Below are positions 25,260 through 33,140 of a stretch of DNA of 64,000 nucleotides, one piece after another. Source of the stretch: Microtetraspora malaysiensis (GTDB lineage Bacteria; Actinomycetota; Actinomycetes; Streptosporangiales; Streptosporangiaceae); assembly GCF_001528665.1 (NCBI RefSeq), contig NZ_BBYJ01000023.1:89564-153563 (forward strand), given 5' to 3'. The notes under the pieces are model-generated. The model was not told where the DNA came from and did not search any database. It saw nothing but the letters and a program-made list of their open reading frames with translations. Position numbers and translations under genes: made by a program. The stretch's first letter is position 1. Each line of letters starts with the position of its first letter.

Positions 25260-25958
25260 TCAGAAGGGGCGTCCGGACTGTCCCGTGTCGCCGAAGTCGT
25301 CCCGCTTGGCGTCGGGACGCTCCCCGCGTGACTCCCCGGGCCTCAGGTACCGGCGCAGGCGTACGCGGAACGGTTCCCGCGTCCTCTGCTCGGGCTGGAT
25401 CGACGCCCTCTCTCCGGGCTGGAACGACTCTCCCGGCCGTCGGGTCTCTTGGGGACCCGTCACCGGCCCGCCCGTCGTCTCTCCGGGTCGTATGGTCCCT
25501 TCGGGGCGGGTGGTGCTTTCGGGGCGTATCGTCCCTTCGGGACGGGTGGCCGTTTCGTCTCTGAAGCCACCGGCCATGCGTTCCCGCTCCTGCTGGCCCG
25601 CGGTGTGGGCCCAGCCGGTGCCGGGCTCGTTGGCCTGCTCCCAGCTCATGTCGTAGTAGCGGTAGAGCTCGCGCTCCTGCTCCACGGACAGGTGGCCGCC
25701 GGCGTCCACGTCGACGTGGGGCGCGCCTTTGACCCGCTCCTTGTCGTACGGGACCTCCACATGGTCTTCGACCAGGTCGGCGTTACGGATCGGGACGAAC
25801 GTCTCATGGCTGCCGAACAGCCCAGTCTTCACACAGAGCCATTCCGGCTGCCCGGTGTCGTCATCGAGGAAGACGTGTTTGACCTCGCCGAGCCGCTGCC
25901 CGCCGGTGCCCTGGACCGGGATGTCCAGCACCCGTGGGATCTGCTCCTGGGTGATCAT
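25260..25958 (-). CDS. PRC-barrel domain protein with repeat-rich tail
   Basis: A 232-residue soluble protein. The N-terminal PRC-barrel (about 5-85) has LDIPVQGTGGQRLGEVKHVF, WLCVKTGLFG and FVPIRNADLVEDHVEVPY. A YRYYDMSWEQ segment follows, then a low-complexity tail with repeated (T/S)TRPEGTIRP units, and a basic stretch. PRC-barrel proteins of this kind in actinomycetes are stress-associated and of unknown mechanism. The start has a GGAGGAGAAG site. A strong hairpin terminates the gene. Confidence 0.87.
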   Translation of the reverse strand: MITQEQIPRVLDIPVQGTGGQRLGEVKHVFLDDDTGQPEWLCVKTGLFGSHETFVPIRNADLVEDHVEVPYDKERVKGAPHVDVDAGGHLSVEQERELYRYYDMSWEQANEPGTGWAHTAGQQERERMAGGFRDETATRPEGTIRPESTTRPEGTIRPGETTGGPVTGPQETRRPGESFQPGERASIQPEQRTREPFRVRLRRYLRPGESRGERPDAKRDDFGDTGQSGRPF

Positions 25959-26122
25959 CTTCTCCTCCGTCCTTCGCTGTCCCCATCGGCCCTACCGCTG
26001 GCTGTTGACGGGAAACCCGATATACCGGACGAACCGCCTAAAACTTCCGTCGGCTGCTCATGGGGGCCGCCGTGCGCTGAGTTACCGTCGTCGAATCGAC
26101 CGGCCCGACGCGAAGGAACCAT

Positions 26123-26968
26123 GTGACCGACCAACTGATCTCCGGCTTTCCCGTCCGTCTCCTCGATGTCGACGATCTCCCCGCCTGCCTGGCCCTGGCC
26201 CGCGACCGCGAATGGTCCCCCGAGGAGCAGAAGTGGCGGCTGCTGTTCGAGGTCGCAGACGTCTACGGCCTGGACGACCCCGACGGCGGGCTGGCCGCCA
26301 CGGTGGTGGCCACCCGGTTCGGCCAGGAGATCACCGCGATCGGCATGATGCTCGTCGCCAAGCGGCGCGAGCGTCGCGGCCTCGGCAGCGCTCTCCTCAG
26401 ATACGCGCTGGACCGATCGGGGACGGCGAGCGCCTGGCTGACCGCGACCACGTACGGGCGGCCCATGTACGAGCGGATGGGTTTCCGCGCGATCGGCGAG
26501 TGCGCGGCATACGCGGGCGAGCCGACCGGCCTCTCACGGGACGTGTCACGGCCGGCTGAGCCGGCGGACCTGCCCGCGATCCTCGCCTTGGACGCCGAGG
26601 TTTTCGGCGCGCCACGCGGCGCCCTGCTGACCCGGCTGCAGACGGTGTCCGCGCGATTCCGCGTGGTGGACGGGCCGGACGGCGGCCTCGCCGGGTTCGC
26701 CGCCGCCTGGAGCAGCCTGGGCGAGACGATGCTCGGCCCGGTGGTCGCCCAGGACGCGGCCACCGCGCGGGGCCTGCTCTCCGACCTGGCCCGCGAGGTC
26801 GAGGGACCGGTCCGGGTCTACATCGACACGACCCAGTCCGAGCTCATCGCCTGGACGAAGGAGCACGGCCTGTCCCATGCCTTCTCCACCACGATCATGG
26901 AGTACGGTGCGCCGCTCCCGACTGATCGCGGCCGCCTGTTCAGCCCGGTGATGCTCGCCGTCGGCTGA
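26123..26968 (+). CDS. GNAT family N-acetyltransferase
   Basis: A 281-residue protein. The N-terminal GNAT domain has the acetyl-CoA loop AKRRERRGLGSALLRYAL, followed by TTYGRPMYERMGF. A second, more degenerate acetyltransferase-like domain (about 145-270) follows, as in Eis-like or double-GNAT proteins. It transfers an acetyl group to an unknown amine. The GTG start at 26123 has AAGGAA upstream; the ATG two bases earlier is followed at once by a stop. It is convergent with the NUDIX-NYN gene. Confidence 0.86.
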   Translation: MTDQLISGFPVRLLDVDDLPACLALARDREWSPEEQKWRLLFEVADVYGLDDPDGGLAATVVATRFGQEITAIGMMLVAKRRERRGLGSALLRYALDRSGTASAWLTATTYGRPMYERMGFRAIGECAAYAGEPTGLSRDVSRPAEPADLPAILALDAEVFGAPRGALLTRLQTVSARFRVVDGPDGGLAGFAAAWSSLGETMLGPVVAQDAATARGLLSDLAREVEGPVRVYIDTTQSELIAWTKEHGLSHAFSTTIMEYGAPLPTDRGRLFSPVMLAVG

Positions 26969-26976
26969 CCCTTCGA

Positions 26977-27852
26977 TCAGAGCTGGTTCAGCAGCCACCG
27001 CGGCCCGGTGAAGGAGGCGCCGAGGGCCTCGACCCGGCGGCGCAGCTCGCGGTCCGCCGTCACGACGAGCACCTTCTCCCAGCGTTTCGCGTCGCGCACG
27101 AGAGCCACGATCGCATCGTCCCCGCTGCCGGACGCCTCGACGATCGAGACGCCGCCCGTGACATGGTCAGGGATGCCGCCGCGGGCCGCGCCCTCGACCA
27201 CGACGGTCATCCGGGGAAACCACTGGGCCAGGTCGTCCTGGCCCTCCGGGGGACGGCGCAGGCCGCGCGCCGCGAGACCGCGCAGCTCCCCGATCAGCCG
27301 GGCGGCGGCCCCGGCCCGGTCCCGCCACCAGCCGTGCTCGGCCCGCGCGCCGACGATGTTGGCCGCGTCCAGGATGACGACGAGGGGGGCCAAGGCGGGT
27401 CGTATCCGCGGCCAGGTCTCGGCGAACCCGGGATGCAGCTTCCTGGCGCCGACCTCGTCGGCCGCGATCCAGCGCATGTCCGTGCTCTCGCCGTTCGCCG
27501 GGGAGGCGTCGAGCAGCCCCGCGGCCTGGGCGATGACGGTCTGGAACGACCAGCCGCCGTGATCGTCGAGGTAGACGCCCTGGATCCGGAGCTGGTCACC
27601 GGTCAGCGCCGCCTCCTCGTGGGCCTCGCGCAGCGCCCCGCTGATCGCGTCCTCGTGGCTGTCGCGGGCGCCGCCGGGCAGCCCCCACGTGCCCCCGTGA
27701 TGGCTCCACCAGGAGCGTTTCTGCATCAGGACGTACGGCATGCCGTCCTGGGTGTGGTGGACGGCGAGCAGGCCGGCGGCGCCGTGGACGCCCCAGTGCC
27801 GGTGTCCACGGTCGCACTGCGCCCAGCCGTCCCCGTCGTTGGCCGCCATCAC
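26977..27852 (-). CDS. NUDIX hydrolase fused to NYN-type nuclease domain
   Basis: A 291-residue fusion. Residues about 20-150 form a NUDIX hydrolase with a complete NUDIX box (GGARDSHEDAISGALREAHE, then EAAL). Residues about 155-290 look like a NYN/PIN-type domain: LVVILDAANIVGARAEHGWW holds the first acidic residue, and GSGDDAIVALV and VLVVTADRELRRR hold the others. NUDIX domains cleave nucleoside-diphosphate-linked compounds; NYN domains are metal-dependent RNases. The pairing suggests RNA-end or nucleotide-signal processing, which is inference. It is followed downstream by the convergent GNAT gene and preceded by an 83-residue protein gene 25 bp away. Confidence 0.82.
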   Translation of the reverse strand: MMAANDGDGWAQCDRGHRHWGVHGAAGLLAVHHTQDGMPYVLMQKRSWWSHHGGTWGLPGGARDSHEDAISGALREAHEEAALTGDQLRIQGVYLDDHGGWSFQTVIAQAAGLLDASPANGESTDMRWIAADEVGARKLHPGFAETWPRIRPALAPLVVILDAANIVGARAEHGWWRDRAGAAARLIGELRGLAARGLRRPPEGQDDLAQWFPRMTVVVEGAARGGIPDHVTGGVSIVEASGSGDDAIVALVRDAKRWEKVLVVTADRELRRRVEALGASFTGPRWLLNQL

Positions 27853-27877
27853 CCGTCTTTCTCGTCGGCTTGGCGGC

Positions 27878-28129
27878 TCACCACTGGTCGGCGGGCAGGC
27901 CCGCGCCGGAGGCGAGGTCGAAGAGGACCGCCCCGTCCTCGATGCGGATCGCCTGCATCTGCGTCACCAGCCCGACGTCCCTGAGCCGGAGCACGGCTTC
28001 GTGCGCGTTCTTCGCGTAGTGGTAGCGGTCCGCCGAGGAGAACTCCGGGCTCGCCCGCACGCAGCGGACTTCGAAGCGGTCCGCTGGCCACAAGCGGAAA
28101 GTGGGGCCTGAATTGTTCCAGCCAGACAT
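27878..28129 (-). CDS. small conserved protein of unknown function
   Basis: An 83-residue soluble protein that begins MSGWNNSGPTFRLWPADRFE and has an amphipathic, mixed alpha/beta composition. No membrane segment or catalytic motif is visible. The ATG at 28129 has an AGGAG ribosome site; the open frame upstream has no matching character. It ends 25 bp before the NUDIX-NYN start, so both are probably cotranscribed. I do not recognise a named domain. Confidence 0.65.
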   Translation of the reverse strand: MSGWNNSGPTFRLWPADRFEVRCVRASPEFSSADRYHYAKNAHEAVLRLRDVGLVTQMQAIRIEDGAVLFDLASGAGLPADQW

Positions 28130-28709
28130 TCGGTGCTTCTCCTGTCGCGCCGTCGTGAGACGACCTGTCGTGATCCCCGTACAGGGCCGGCCCGTTGGAA
28201 CGTGACTGGCCCGATTGCCGATCGTTATGAAGTGGTAAGCGATCCTTCCCGATTCCCCCGCCGTATCCGTTAGCGTTTGAGCCCTCGCTCGCGATTCCCG
28301 ATGGTTCCGGGGTCGCGAGTTCTCATAGCACGAGACAGGAGCTCGCCCCTTTCGGCCGGAGGAGCGGGCGTACGCGTGTCTCACCCGAGGGTGCTCCGCT
28401 CGACGCCATCGCAGTGTCAGTCCCCTCCGCATCCGGCCGGACTCCGGCGGCGGCCGGGCCAGACGTCAGCCTGACACGCCTGGTCCTGCTCGCACCAGTG
28501 CGATTCACGGTGCGGGCCGCAGCACGGGTTACCGCGCGGGCCGCCCACCTGCTTGGAGCCGGCCGCCTTCCCGCCGGGGCCGGGCCGCCTACCTGCCCGG
28601 CCCCGACGGGAAACGCCGAATCCGGCGCGTCCGATCCGTACCCCTGACGGCGCGGTTCGACGCCCGTGATCGCCCTTCTGCCACAGTCGTCGCAGCCGTC
28701 GCGGGCCGG
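28130..28709. other. long intergenic stretch, no gene recognised
   Basis: About 580 bases between the 83-residue protein gene and the end of the M15 peptidase gene. Several short GC-rich open frames occur but none has domains or a good ribosome site. I looked for a riboswitch fold in 28240-28450 and could not support one. It should hold the promoter of the 83-residue gene. Confidence 0.4.
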
Positions 28710-29462
28710 CTAACGGCCGCTCTTCGAGAAGTGCTGGAGGTCCTTCGCCCCCGACCAGTCGCCGCCCCAGCCCCAGCCGATCGACTCGAACGCGCGGACG
28801 ACCCGGTCGCCCGGGTTGATCACGCCCGGCTTGTCCAGCGGGCGCTTGACGTACGCGTCCGCGTTGCGGTGCGCGTTCGACCCGTCCGCGTATACGTACG
28901 GGTTCTCGCGAGGGTTGATGTCGATGGCCCGGCCGTACGCGTGTTCGGACCAGCTGGTCGATCCCGTGGCGGCCCTGCAGTTGAACGCCGAGGTGTTGTT
29001 CGCTTCGATCGAGTCGAAGTCGCTGCCCTTGTACGCGTCTATCGGCTCCATCTTCCTGATCGGGAAGCGGTAGCCGTACAGCCGCTTGAAGACCGACACG
29101 AGGTCGTCGGCGACGTCCTTGTTGACGACGAGCCGGCCCGTGTGGATCTTGTCGTCGAATCCCCAGTGCGTCATGGTGATCATGCGCAGGTCGCTCACCT
29201 GGACCGGGCAGCCCGGCCGCCAGGAGTAGCGCACCTGGTCCCGCGTCACCCCCGTCACCTTCGCCGAGAAGGGCGGCTTCTCCGTCCCGCTCGGGCTCGG
29301 GGCAGGGGACGGCGTGGCTTCCGGAGAGACCGCGCCGGGTGACTCCGCTGGGCTGACCGTGGCCGGAGGGGGCGTCGCCGCTCTGCCCGCGGCGCCGCAC
29401 GCCGACACTCCGGCGATGGCCAACAGCACTGTCGCTGATCTGCGGAAACGTGTGGTAGCCAT
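28710..29462 (-). CDS. M15-family D-Ala-D-Ala carboxypeptidase-like lipoprotein
   Basis: A 250-residue exported peptidase. The N-terminus is a lipoprotein signal ending in the lipobox GVSAC (Cys22), then a Pro/Ser-rich linker to about residue 62. The catalytic domain has SEHAYGRAIDINP (His and Asp zinc ligands) and a C-terminal DLQHFS (third ligand), as in VanY/M15 enzymes that trim peptidoglycan stem peptides. It is divergent from the Lgt-like gene only 75 bp away. Lgt enzymes lipidate exactly this kind of protein, so a substrate relation is possible. Confidence 0.87.
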   Translation of the reverse strand: MATTRFRRSATVLLAIAGVSACGAAGRAATPPPATVSPAESPGAVSPEATPSPAPSPSGTEKPPFSAKVTGVTRDQVRYSWRPGCPVQVSDLRMITMTHWGFDDKIHTGRLVVNKDVADDLVSVFKRLYGYRFPIRKMEPIDAYKGSDFDSIEANNTSAFNCRAATGSTSWSEHAYGRAIDINPRENPYVYADGSNAHRNADAYVKRPLDKPGVINPGDRVVRAFESIGWGWGGDWSGAKDLQHFSKSGR

Positions 29463-29537
29463 ACGTCAGCGTAACCCGGCCCCGGCCGCTCCGGCGGGCG
29501 GACGTGGGCGACGGAAACGTCGGCGGCCGCCGCTAGG

Positions 29538-30368
29538 GTGGCCCCCGTGCTTCCCGAGCTACGCTTCGGCGGGCTGGCCGTCCCCACCCACGGCTTCTTC
29601 GTCGGCCTCGGCGTCCTCGTGGCGGCCGTGGTGTTCGTCCTGGAGGCGCGCCGCAGGGGCGCGTTGCACGAAGACTCGCTGGTCGCGGTCACGGGCGCCC
29701 TGGTGGGCGGTGCCATCGGCATGCGCCTGTCGGGTTGGGCCGAGCACCTGGATCCGCGTCTGAACCCCGGCCTCCTCGAAGCCTGGATGTTCGGCTCGCG
29801 CAGCATTCTCGGCGGCCTCACCGGGGCCTACGCCGGGGTGCTGATCGCCAAACGCCTCGTCGGCTATCGCGGTAAGACGGGCGACCTGTTCGCCCCCGCC
29901 GTCGCGCTCGGCATGGCGGTCGGCCGCATCGGCTGCTTCCTCACCGAGGCGCCGGGACGTCCCACCGGCCTTCCCTGGGGCGTTCACGCGCCGGCGTCCG
30001 TCCCCGAATGTCCCGGTTGCCTGGCCGGGCAGGCCATGCATCCGTCCTTCCTTTACGAGGTCGCCTTCCAGCTGGCCGCCTTCTTCGCCCTCGTCTGGGC
30101 CCGCGACCGGGTGCGCCGCCCCGGCGAGCTGTTCACGCTGTACGTCGGCGCGTACGCGGTGTTCCGCTTCCTCGTGGAGTTCACCCGGGCCAACGAGACG
30201 GTCTGGCTCGACCTGACCCGGCCGCAGTGGTTCCTCCTCCCCGGCCTGGTGCTCGTGTTCATTCGGCTGCTGTACGGCTATCACCGTGGTTATTACGACA
30301 TGCTGGTACACAAGAGGGACAGCCGGACGCACAGAGGACAGGAGGAGGGCGCCTCCCAGGCCCCATAG
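29538..30368 (+). CDS. divergent prolipoprotein diacylglyceryl transferase (Lgt) family protein
   Basis: A polytopic membrane protein of about 276 residues with about seven segments, matching Lgt from the VPTHGFFVGLGVLVA start to FRFLVEFTRAN at the end. The catalytic-core motif differs: the usual HGGLIG is LGGLTG, and the GRxGNFxNxE stretch is GRIGCFLTEAP, though the Arg is kept. MHPSFLYE is typical. So it is an Lgt paralog with changed active-site residues. It may use phosphatidylglycerol on a different acceptor or have another role. GTG starts at 29538 and 29547 are possible. It opens a four-gene operon ending with a Tes-like radical-SAM gene. Confidence 0.8.
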   Translation: MAPVLPELRFGGLAVPTHGFFVGLGVLVAAVVFVLEARRRGALHEDSLVAVTGALVGGAIGMRLSGWAEHLDPRLNPGLLEAWMFGSRSILGGLTGAYAGVLIAKRLVGYRGKTGDLFAPAVALGMAVGRIGCFLTEAPGRPTGLPWGVHAPASVPECPGCLAGQAMHPSFLYEVAFQLAAFFALVWARDRVRRPGELFTLYVGAYAVFRFLVEFTRANETVWLDLTRPQWFLLPGLVLVFIRLLYGYHRGYYDMLVHKRDSRTHRGQEEGASQAP

Positions 30369-30373
30369 ACGCG

Positions 30374-30871
30374 ATGACCACTCCCCCCGAGCCATCCGGC
30401 GAACCCCGGGATGAGCGGAGCCCCCAGCCGCCCCCGCCGCCTCCTCCTCCCCAGGGCCCGTTCGCCGGGCCCCCGGGGCCGCCCGGGCCGCCCGGGCCGC
30501 CGGGGCCGTACGGACCGCCGCCCGGCCAGGGCTGGCCGCCACCGCCTCCGCCGGCCCCGAAGAGTTCAGGAGGGATCATCCTCGCCACGGCCTTCGGCGG
30601 GTTCGCGGCCTTCATCGCGATCGATTTCGTCACTGTGCTGCTCACGCTGGCCATCACCGGGAGCGGCGACGGGGAAGTCGTGGTCGGCGTCGGCGCGGTG
30701 ATCCTCGCCCTGATCGCGCTCGGCGGCGGCCTCGCGCTCATCCTCCTGCGCAGACCGTGGACCAAGGGCCTCGGCCTCGGCCTCATGATCGGCTGGGCGC
30801 TCGTCTCCATCCTGACCGCAGGCTTCTGCACCGGCCTCAACCCGAGCCTCTACAGCGGTGGAGCACTGTGA
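30374..30871 (+). CDS. proline-rich membrane protein
   Basis: A 165-residue protein. The first 65 residues are a Pro/Gly-rich, collagen-like tail with repeated GPP units; three hydrophobic segments follow (about 68-95, 100-122 and 130-150). The proline-rich part should be cytoplasmic or surface-exposed, and no catalytic motif is seen. It starts 5 bp after the Lgt-like stop, and its own stop overlaps the radical-SAM GTG start (GTGA). That coupling suggests it helps anchor or assemble the enzymes of the operon. Confidence 0.75.
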   Translation: MTTPPEPSGEPRDERSPQPPPPPPPPQGPFAGPPGPPGPPGPPGPYGPPPGQGWPPPPPPAPKSSGGIILATAFGGFAAFIAIDFVTVLLTLAITGSGDGEVVVGVGAVILALIALGGGLALILLRRPWTKGLGLGLMIGWALVSILTAGFCTGLNPSLYSGGAL

Positions 30872-32433
30872 CTGGTATGCCCCTGCGCGGTGATCGCATC
30901 CTGCGCTACGTCAACGCGTTCTGTCCCCTCTGCCATGAGGAGGACCCGGACCGTCCGCTCGACCTGGTGCCCCGCCTCTCCGGCTGGCTGGCCGCCCGGA
31001 ACGACCGGGTCTACCTGGAGCGCGGCTGCCGCACCCACGGCATGGTCCGCACCATGTACGACGAGGACCCCGAGATCCTCGCCTATCTGGAGGAATGGAC
31101 CGCTCCGACGAAGGCCCACATCCCCGACGTGCCGGGAAACTTCGCCCCGGTCCCCGAGGCATACCTGCAGGGCCTCCCGGAGATGCAGACCCAGCACACC
31201 TGCATCCTGCTCGAGGACATCGCGGAGACCTGCAATCTCCGCTGTCCGACCTGCTTCACGGACTCCTCGCCCGACCTGCGCGGGGTGGTGCCGATCGACG
31301 AGGTTCTGGCCAGCGTGGACCAGCGGCTCGCCCGCGAGAACGGCCGCATCGACGTTCTCATGCTGAGCGGGGGCGAGCCGACCCTGCACCCCGCGCTGCC
31401 CGAGCTGCTCGCGGCGCTGGCGACCCGACCCATCACCCGCATCCTGATCAACACCAACGGCGTCCTCGTGGCCAGGGACGACGCCCTGCTCGACCTGCTG
31501 ACCGAGCACCGCGAGCGGGTCGAGATCTACCTCCAGTACGACGGCGTCAGCGCGGAGGCGTCCCGCCACCACCGGGGCGGCGACCTGCGGCGCTTCAAAC
31601 AGGAGGCGCTCGCCCGCCTGTCCGAGCGTGAGATCTTCACCACACTCGTGATGACCGCCGCCCTCGGCGTGAACGACGGCGAGATCGGCGACGTCGTACG
31701 GCTCGCGCTCGACACGCCCTACGTCGGAGGCGTGTCGCTCCAGCCGCAGTTCGGCTCCGGCCGTTCCGGCGTGATCGACCCGATGGACCGGCTGACCCAC
31801 ACCGGCGTGCTGAAGCGGCTCGGCCCGCAGACGGACGGCCTGGTCACCTGGCGGGACCTGACCGCGCTGCCGTGCTCGCATCCGCACTGCTGCTCCGTCG
31901 GCTACATGATCAAGGACGACTCCGACCGGTGGCGCTCCCTCACCGCGCTCATCGGGCACGACCGCCTGAAGGAGAACCTCGGCCTGGTCTCCAACCGGAT
32001 CGCCGACTCCGAGATCCCGCGCGAGCTGCGTCTCGCCGTGCAGGAGTCGCTCCTCGGGCTGCTGTCCGAGCAGTCGTCGCTGTCCCATCCCGAGATCGGC
32101 AAGATCTGGCGCGACATCTGCGAGAACTGCGACCTCGGCCTGTCCACGCTGCTGACGCTCGCCTCGTCGGTGCTGCCCGGACGCAGGAAGCGGCTGCGGC
32201 AGCTGCTCGGCGAGCGCGTGGTCCGCATCACCGTGAAGCCGTTCATGGACATGTCGACCATGATCGAAGAGCGGCTGACCCAGTGCTGCGTGCATGTCGG
32301 CACCCGCTCGGAGCAGCACCAGTGCGCGCCGTTCTGCGCCGTGCAGGCGTGGCCGGCGCTCGCCCGCCAGCGCCTGTCCGCCACCGCCTCAGTGGACGCC
32401 GGCGTACGGCTCCCGCTGGTGGAGATCACATGA
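30868..32433 (+). CDS. radical SAM enzyme, tetraether-lipid-synthase (Tes/MJ0619)-like
   Basis: A 521-residue radical SAM protein. The radical-SAM cluster motif is CNLRCPTC (Cys122, 126, 129), with GGE at 168-170. Features shared with the Tes/MJ0619 family are QHTC just before the cluster motif, IYLQYDG (220-226), TTLVMTAALGVND (258-270), a CSHPHCCS segment (Cys336, 341, 342), and the end VKPFMD...QCCVH...CAPFC. An N-terminal CPLC plus GCRTHG (Cys19, 22, 54) may hold a further metal site. Tes joins lipid tails through sp3 C-C bonds in archaea. Here it follows an Lgt paralog and two membrane proteins, so a membrane-lipid or lipoprotein modification is likely. The GTG at 30868 overlaps the upstream stop. 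Confidence 0.82.
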   Translation: MTGMPLRGDRILRYVNAFCPLCHEEDPDRPLDLVPRLSGWLAARNDRVYLERGCRTHGMVRTMYDEDPEILAYLEEWTAPTKAHIPDVPGNFAPVPEAYLQGLPEMQTQHTCILLEDIAETCNLRCPTCFTDSSPDLRGVVPIDEVLASVDQRLARENGRIDVLMLSGGEPTLHPALPELLAALATRPITRILINTNGVLVARDDALLDLLTEHRERVEIYLQYDGVSAEASRHHRGGDLRRFKQEALARLSEREIFTTLVMTAALGVNDGEIGDVVRLALDTPYVGGVSLQPQFGSGRSGVIDPMDRLTHTGVLKRLGPQTDGLVTWRDLTALPCSHPHCCSVGYMIKDDSDRWRSLTALIGHDRLKENLGLVSNRIADSEIPRELRLAVQESLLGLLSEQSSLSHPEIGKIWRDICENCDLGLSTLLTLASSVLPGRRKRLRQLLGERVVRITVKPFMDMSTMIEERLTQCCVHVGTRSEQHQCAPFCAVQAWPALARQRLSATASVDAGVRLPLVEIT

Positions 32434-32858
32434 AATCTGAAGAGACGAGGGGAGAGATGCCAGGAGAACGGAGGCCGCCGTTGACCGGGGTGGCCTACGA
32501 GGAGGCGCGCGCGGCCCAGGCCGCCGCCGACGGATTCACGACCGACGGGCCGGGCCGCCCGTGGCCGGGAGCTCCGCGACCGAGTGCCTACGGAGGCAGG
32601 AGCGGGCCCGTCATCGTGACGCCGTTCGATCCGCTGCGGCTGTGCGTCTACGCGACCGTGGCACTGCTGGGCTGGGTACTGGGCCCGTTCGCGGTGATCG
32701 TCTTCGCCGGGGTGGGGTTCGCCGGGTATGTCCGGGCCCGCCGCGCGGGGCTGGTGCGGAGCAAGTGCCTCCTGCGCGACACGCGGTTGGTCCTGGCCTA
32801 TCTCGGCCTTGTCGTCGTCGCCGCGATCGCCGCGATCGTGCTGCGGTTCTTCACCTAG
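32430..32858 (+). CDS. small two-helix membrane protein of the radical-SAM operon
   Basis: A 142-residue protein whose ATG overlaps the radical-SAM stop (ATGA). The first 65 residues are hydrophilic; then come two or three hydrophobic segments (about 70-105 and 118-140) with a basic loop (RARRAGLVRSKCLLRDTR) between. It contains no recognised enzyme motif. Coupled translation and membrane location suggest an accessory subunit of the operon. Function is unknown. Confidence 0.72.
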   Translation: MKSEETRGEMPGERRPPLTGVAYEEARAAQAAADGFTTDGPGRPWPGAPRPSAYGGRSGPVIVTPFDPLRLCVYATVALLGWVLGPFAVIVFAGVGFAGYVRARRAGLVRSKCLLRDTRLVLAYLGLVVVAAIAAIVLRFFT

Positions 32859-32947
32859 CGGTACGGGAAGCGGCGTTCTCCGGCGTGGCTTTTCCCGGAA
32901 GACGTCGCGCACGTGTTCGAGGGAGCGCTACAGTCTTGGGCATCGGA

Positions 32948-32962
32948 TCGAACACGGGTTCG
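32948..32962. promoter_or_regulatory. LexA (SOS)-box-like palindrome
   Basis: TCGAAC-ACG-GGTTCG region: the core CGAAC-N4-GTTCG matches the actinobacterial SOS box pattern. It lies about 190 bp before the AAA ATPase start (33141), just after a TACAGT -10-like hexamer near 32930. If LexA binds, the ATPase gene would be DNA-damage induced. The motif is seen; its use is inferred. Confidence 0.5.
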
Positions 32963-33080
32963 GTCGCCGAGTCTGCAGGTGAGGTGTGCCATGGCGCTGC
33001 TCGCGGCACCGCTGGCGTCCCCGCAGCACGCGCCGGCCACCTCCGGGCGATGCGTCCCGCTCCGGTCGGGCGCGACACGC

Positions 33081-33106
33081 CGTAGCGCTTTCTACGGAAA
33101 TCTACG
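33081..33106. promoter_or_regulatory. CTACG box array upstream of the ATPase
   Basis: CGTAG-N6-CTACG-N5-CTACG: one inverted and one direct pair, the direct pair 10 bp apart. It lies about 35 bp before the ATPase start. Similar TCTACG/TCTAG pairs with the same 10-bp spacing occur just after the gene at 34340-34426. This suggests one DNA-binding protein acting at both ends. Confidence 0.5.
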
Positions 33107-33140
33107 ACGGCCGCTATATCCGGTCATAAAGTCCGAGAGC

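Noticed and set aside
28240..28450. Possible riboswitch upstream of the 83-residue protein gene
   Set aside because: Some paired segments exist, but I could not match conserved core bases of any known class; a covariance-model search would be needed.
30420..30560. Collagen-like repeat protein
   Set aside because: The GPP-rich run is too short (about 65 residues) for a collagen domain and is simply the tail of a membrane protein.
32991..33140. Upstream ATG start adding 50 residues to the AAA ATPase
   Set aside because: The added segment is unconserved in character and holds the CTACG box region; the family start DPVRNPYAPG at 33141 is preferred.
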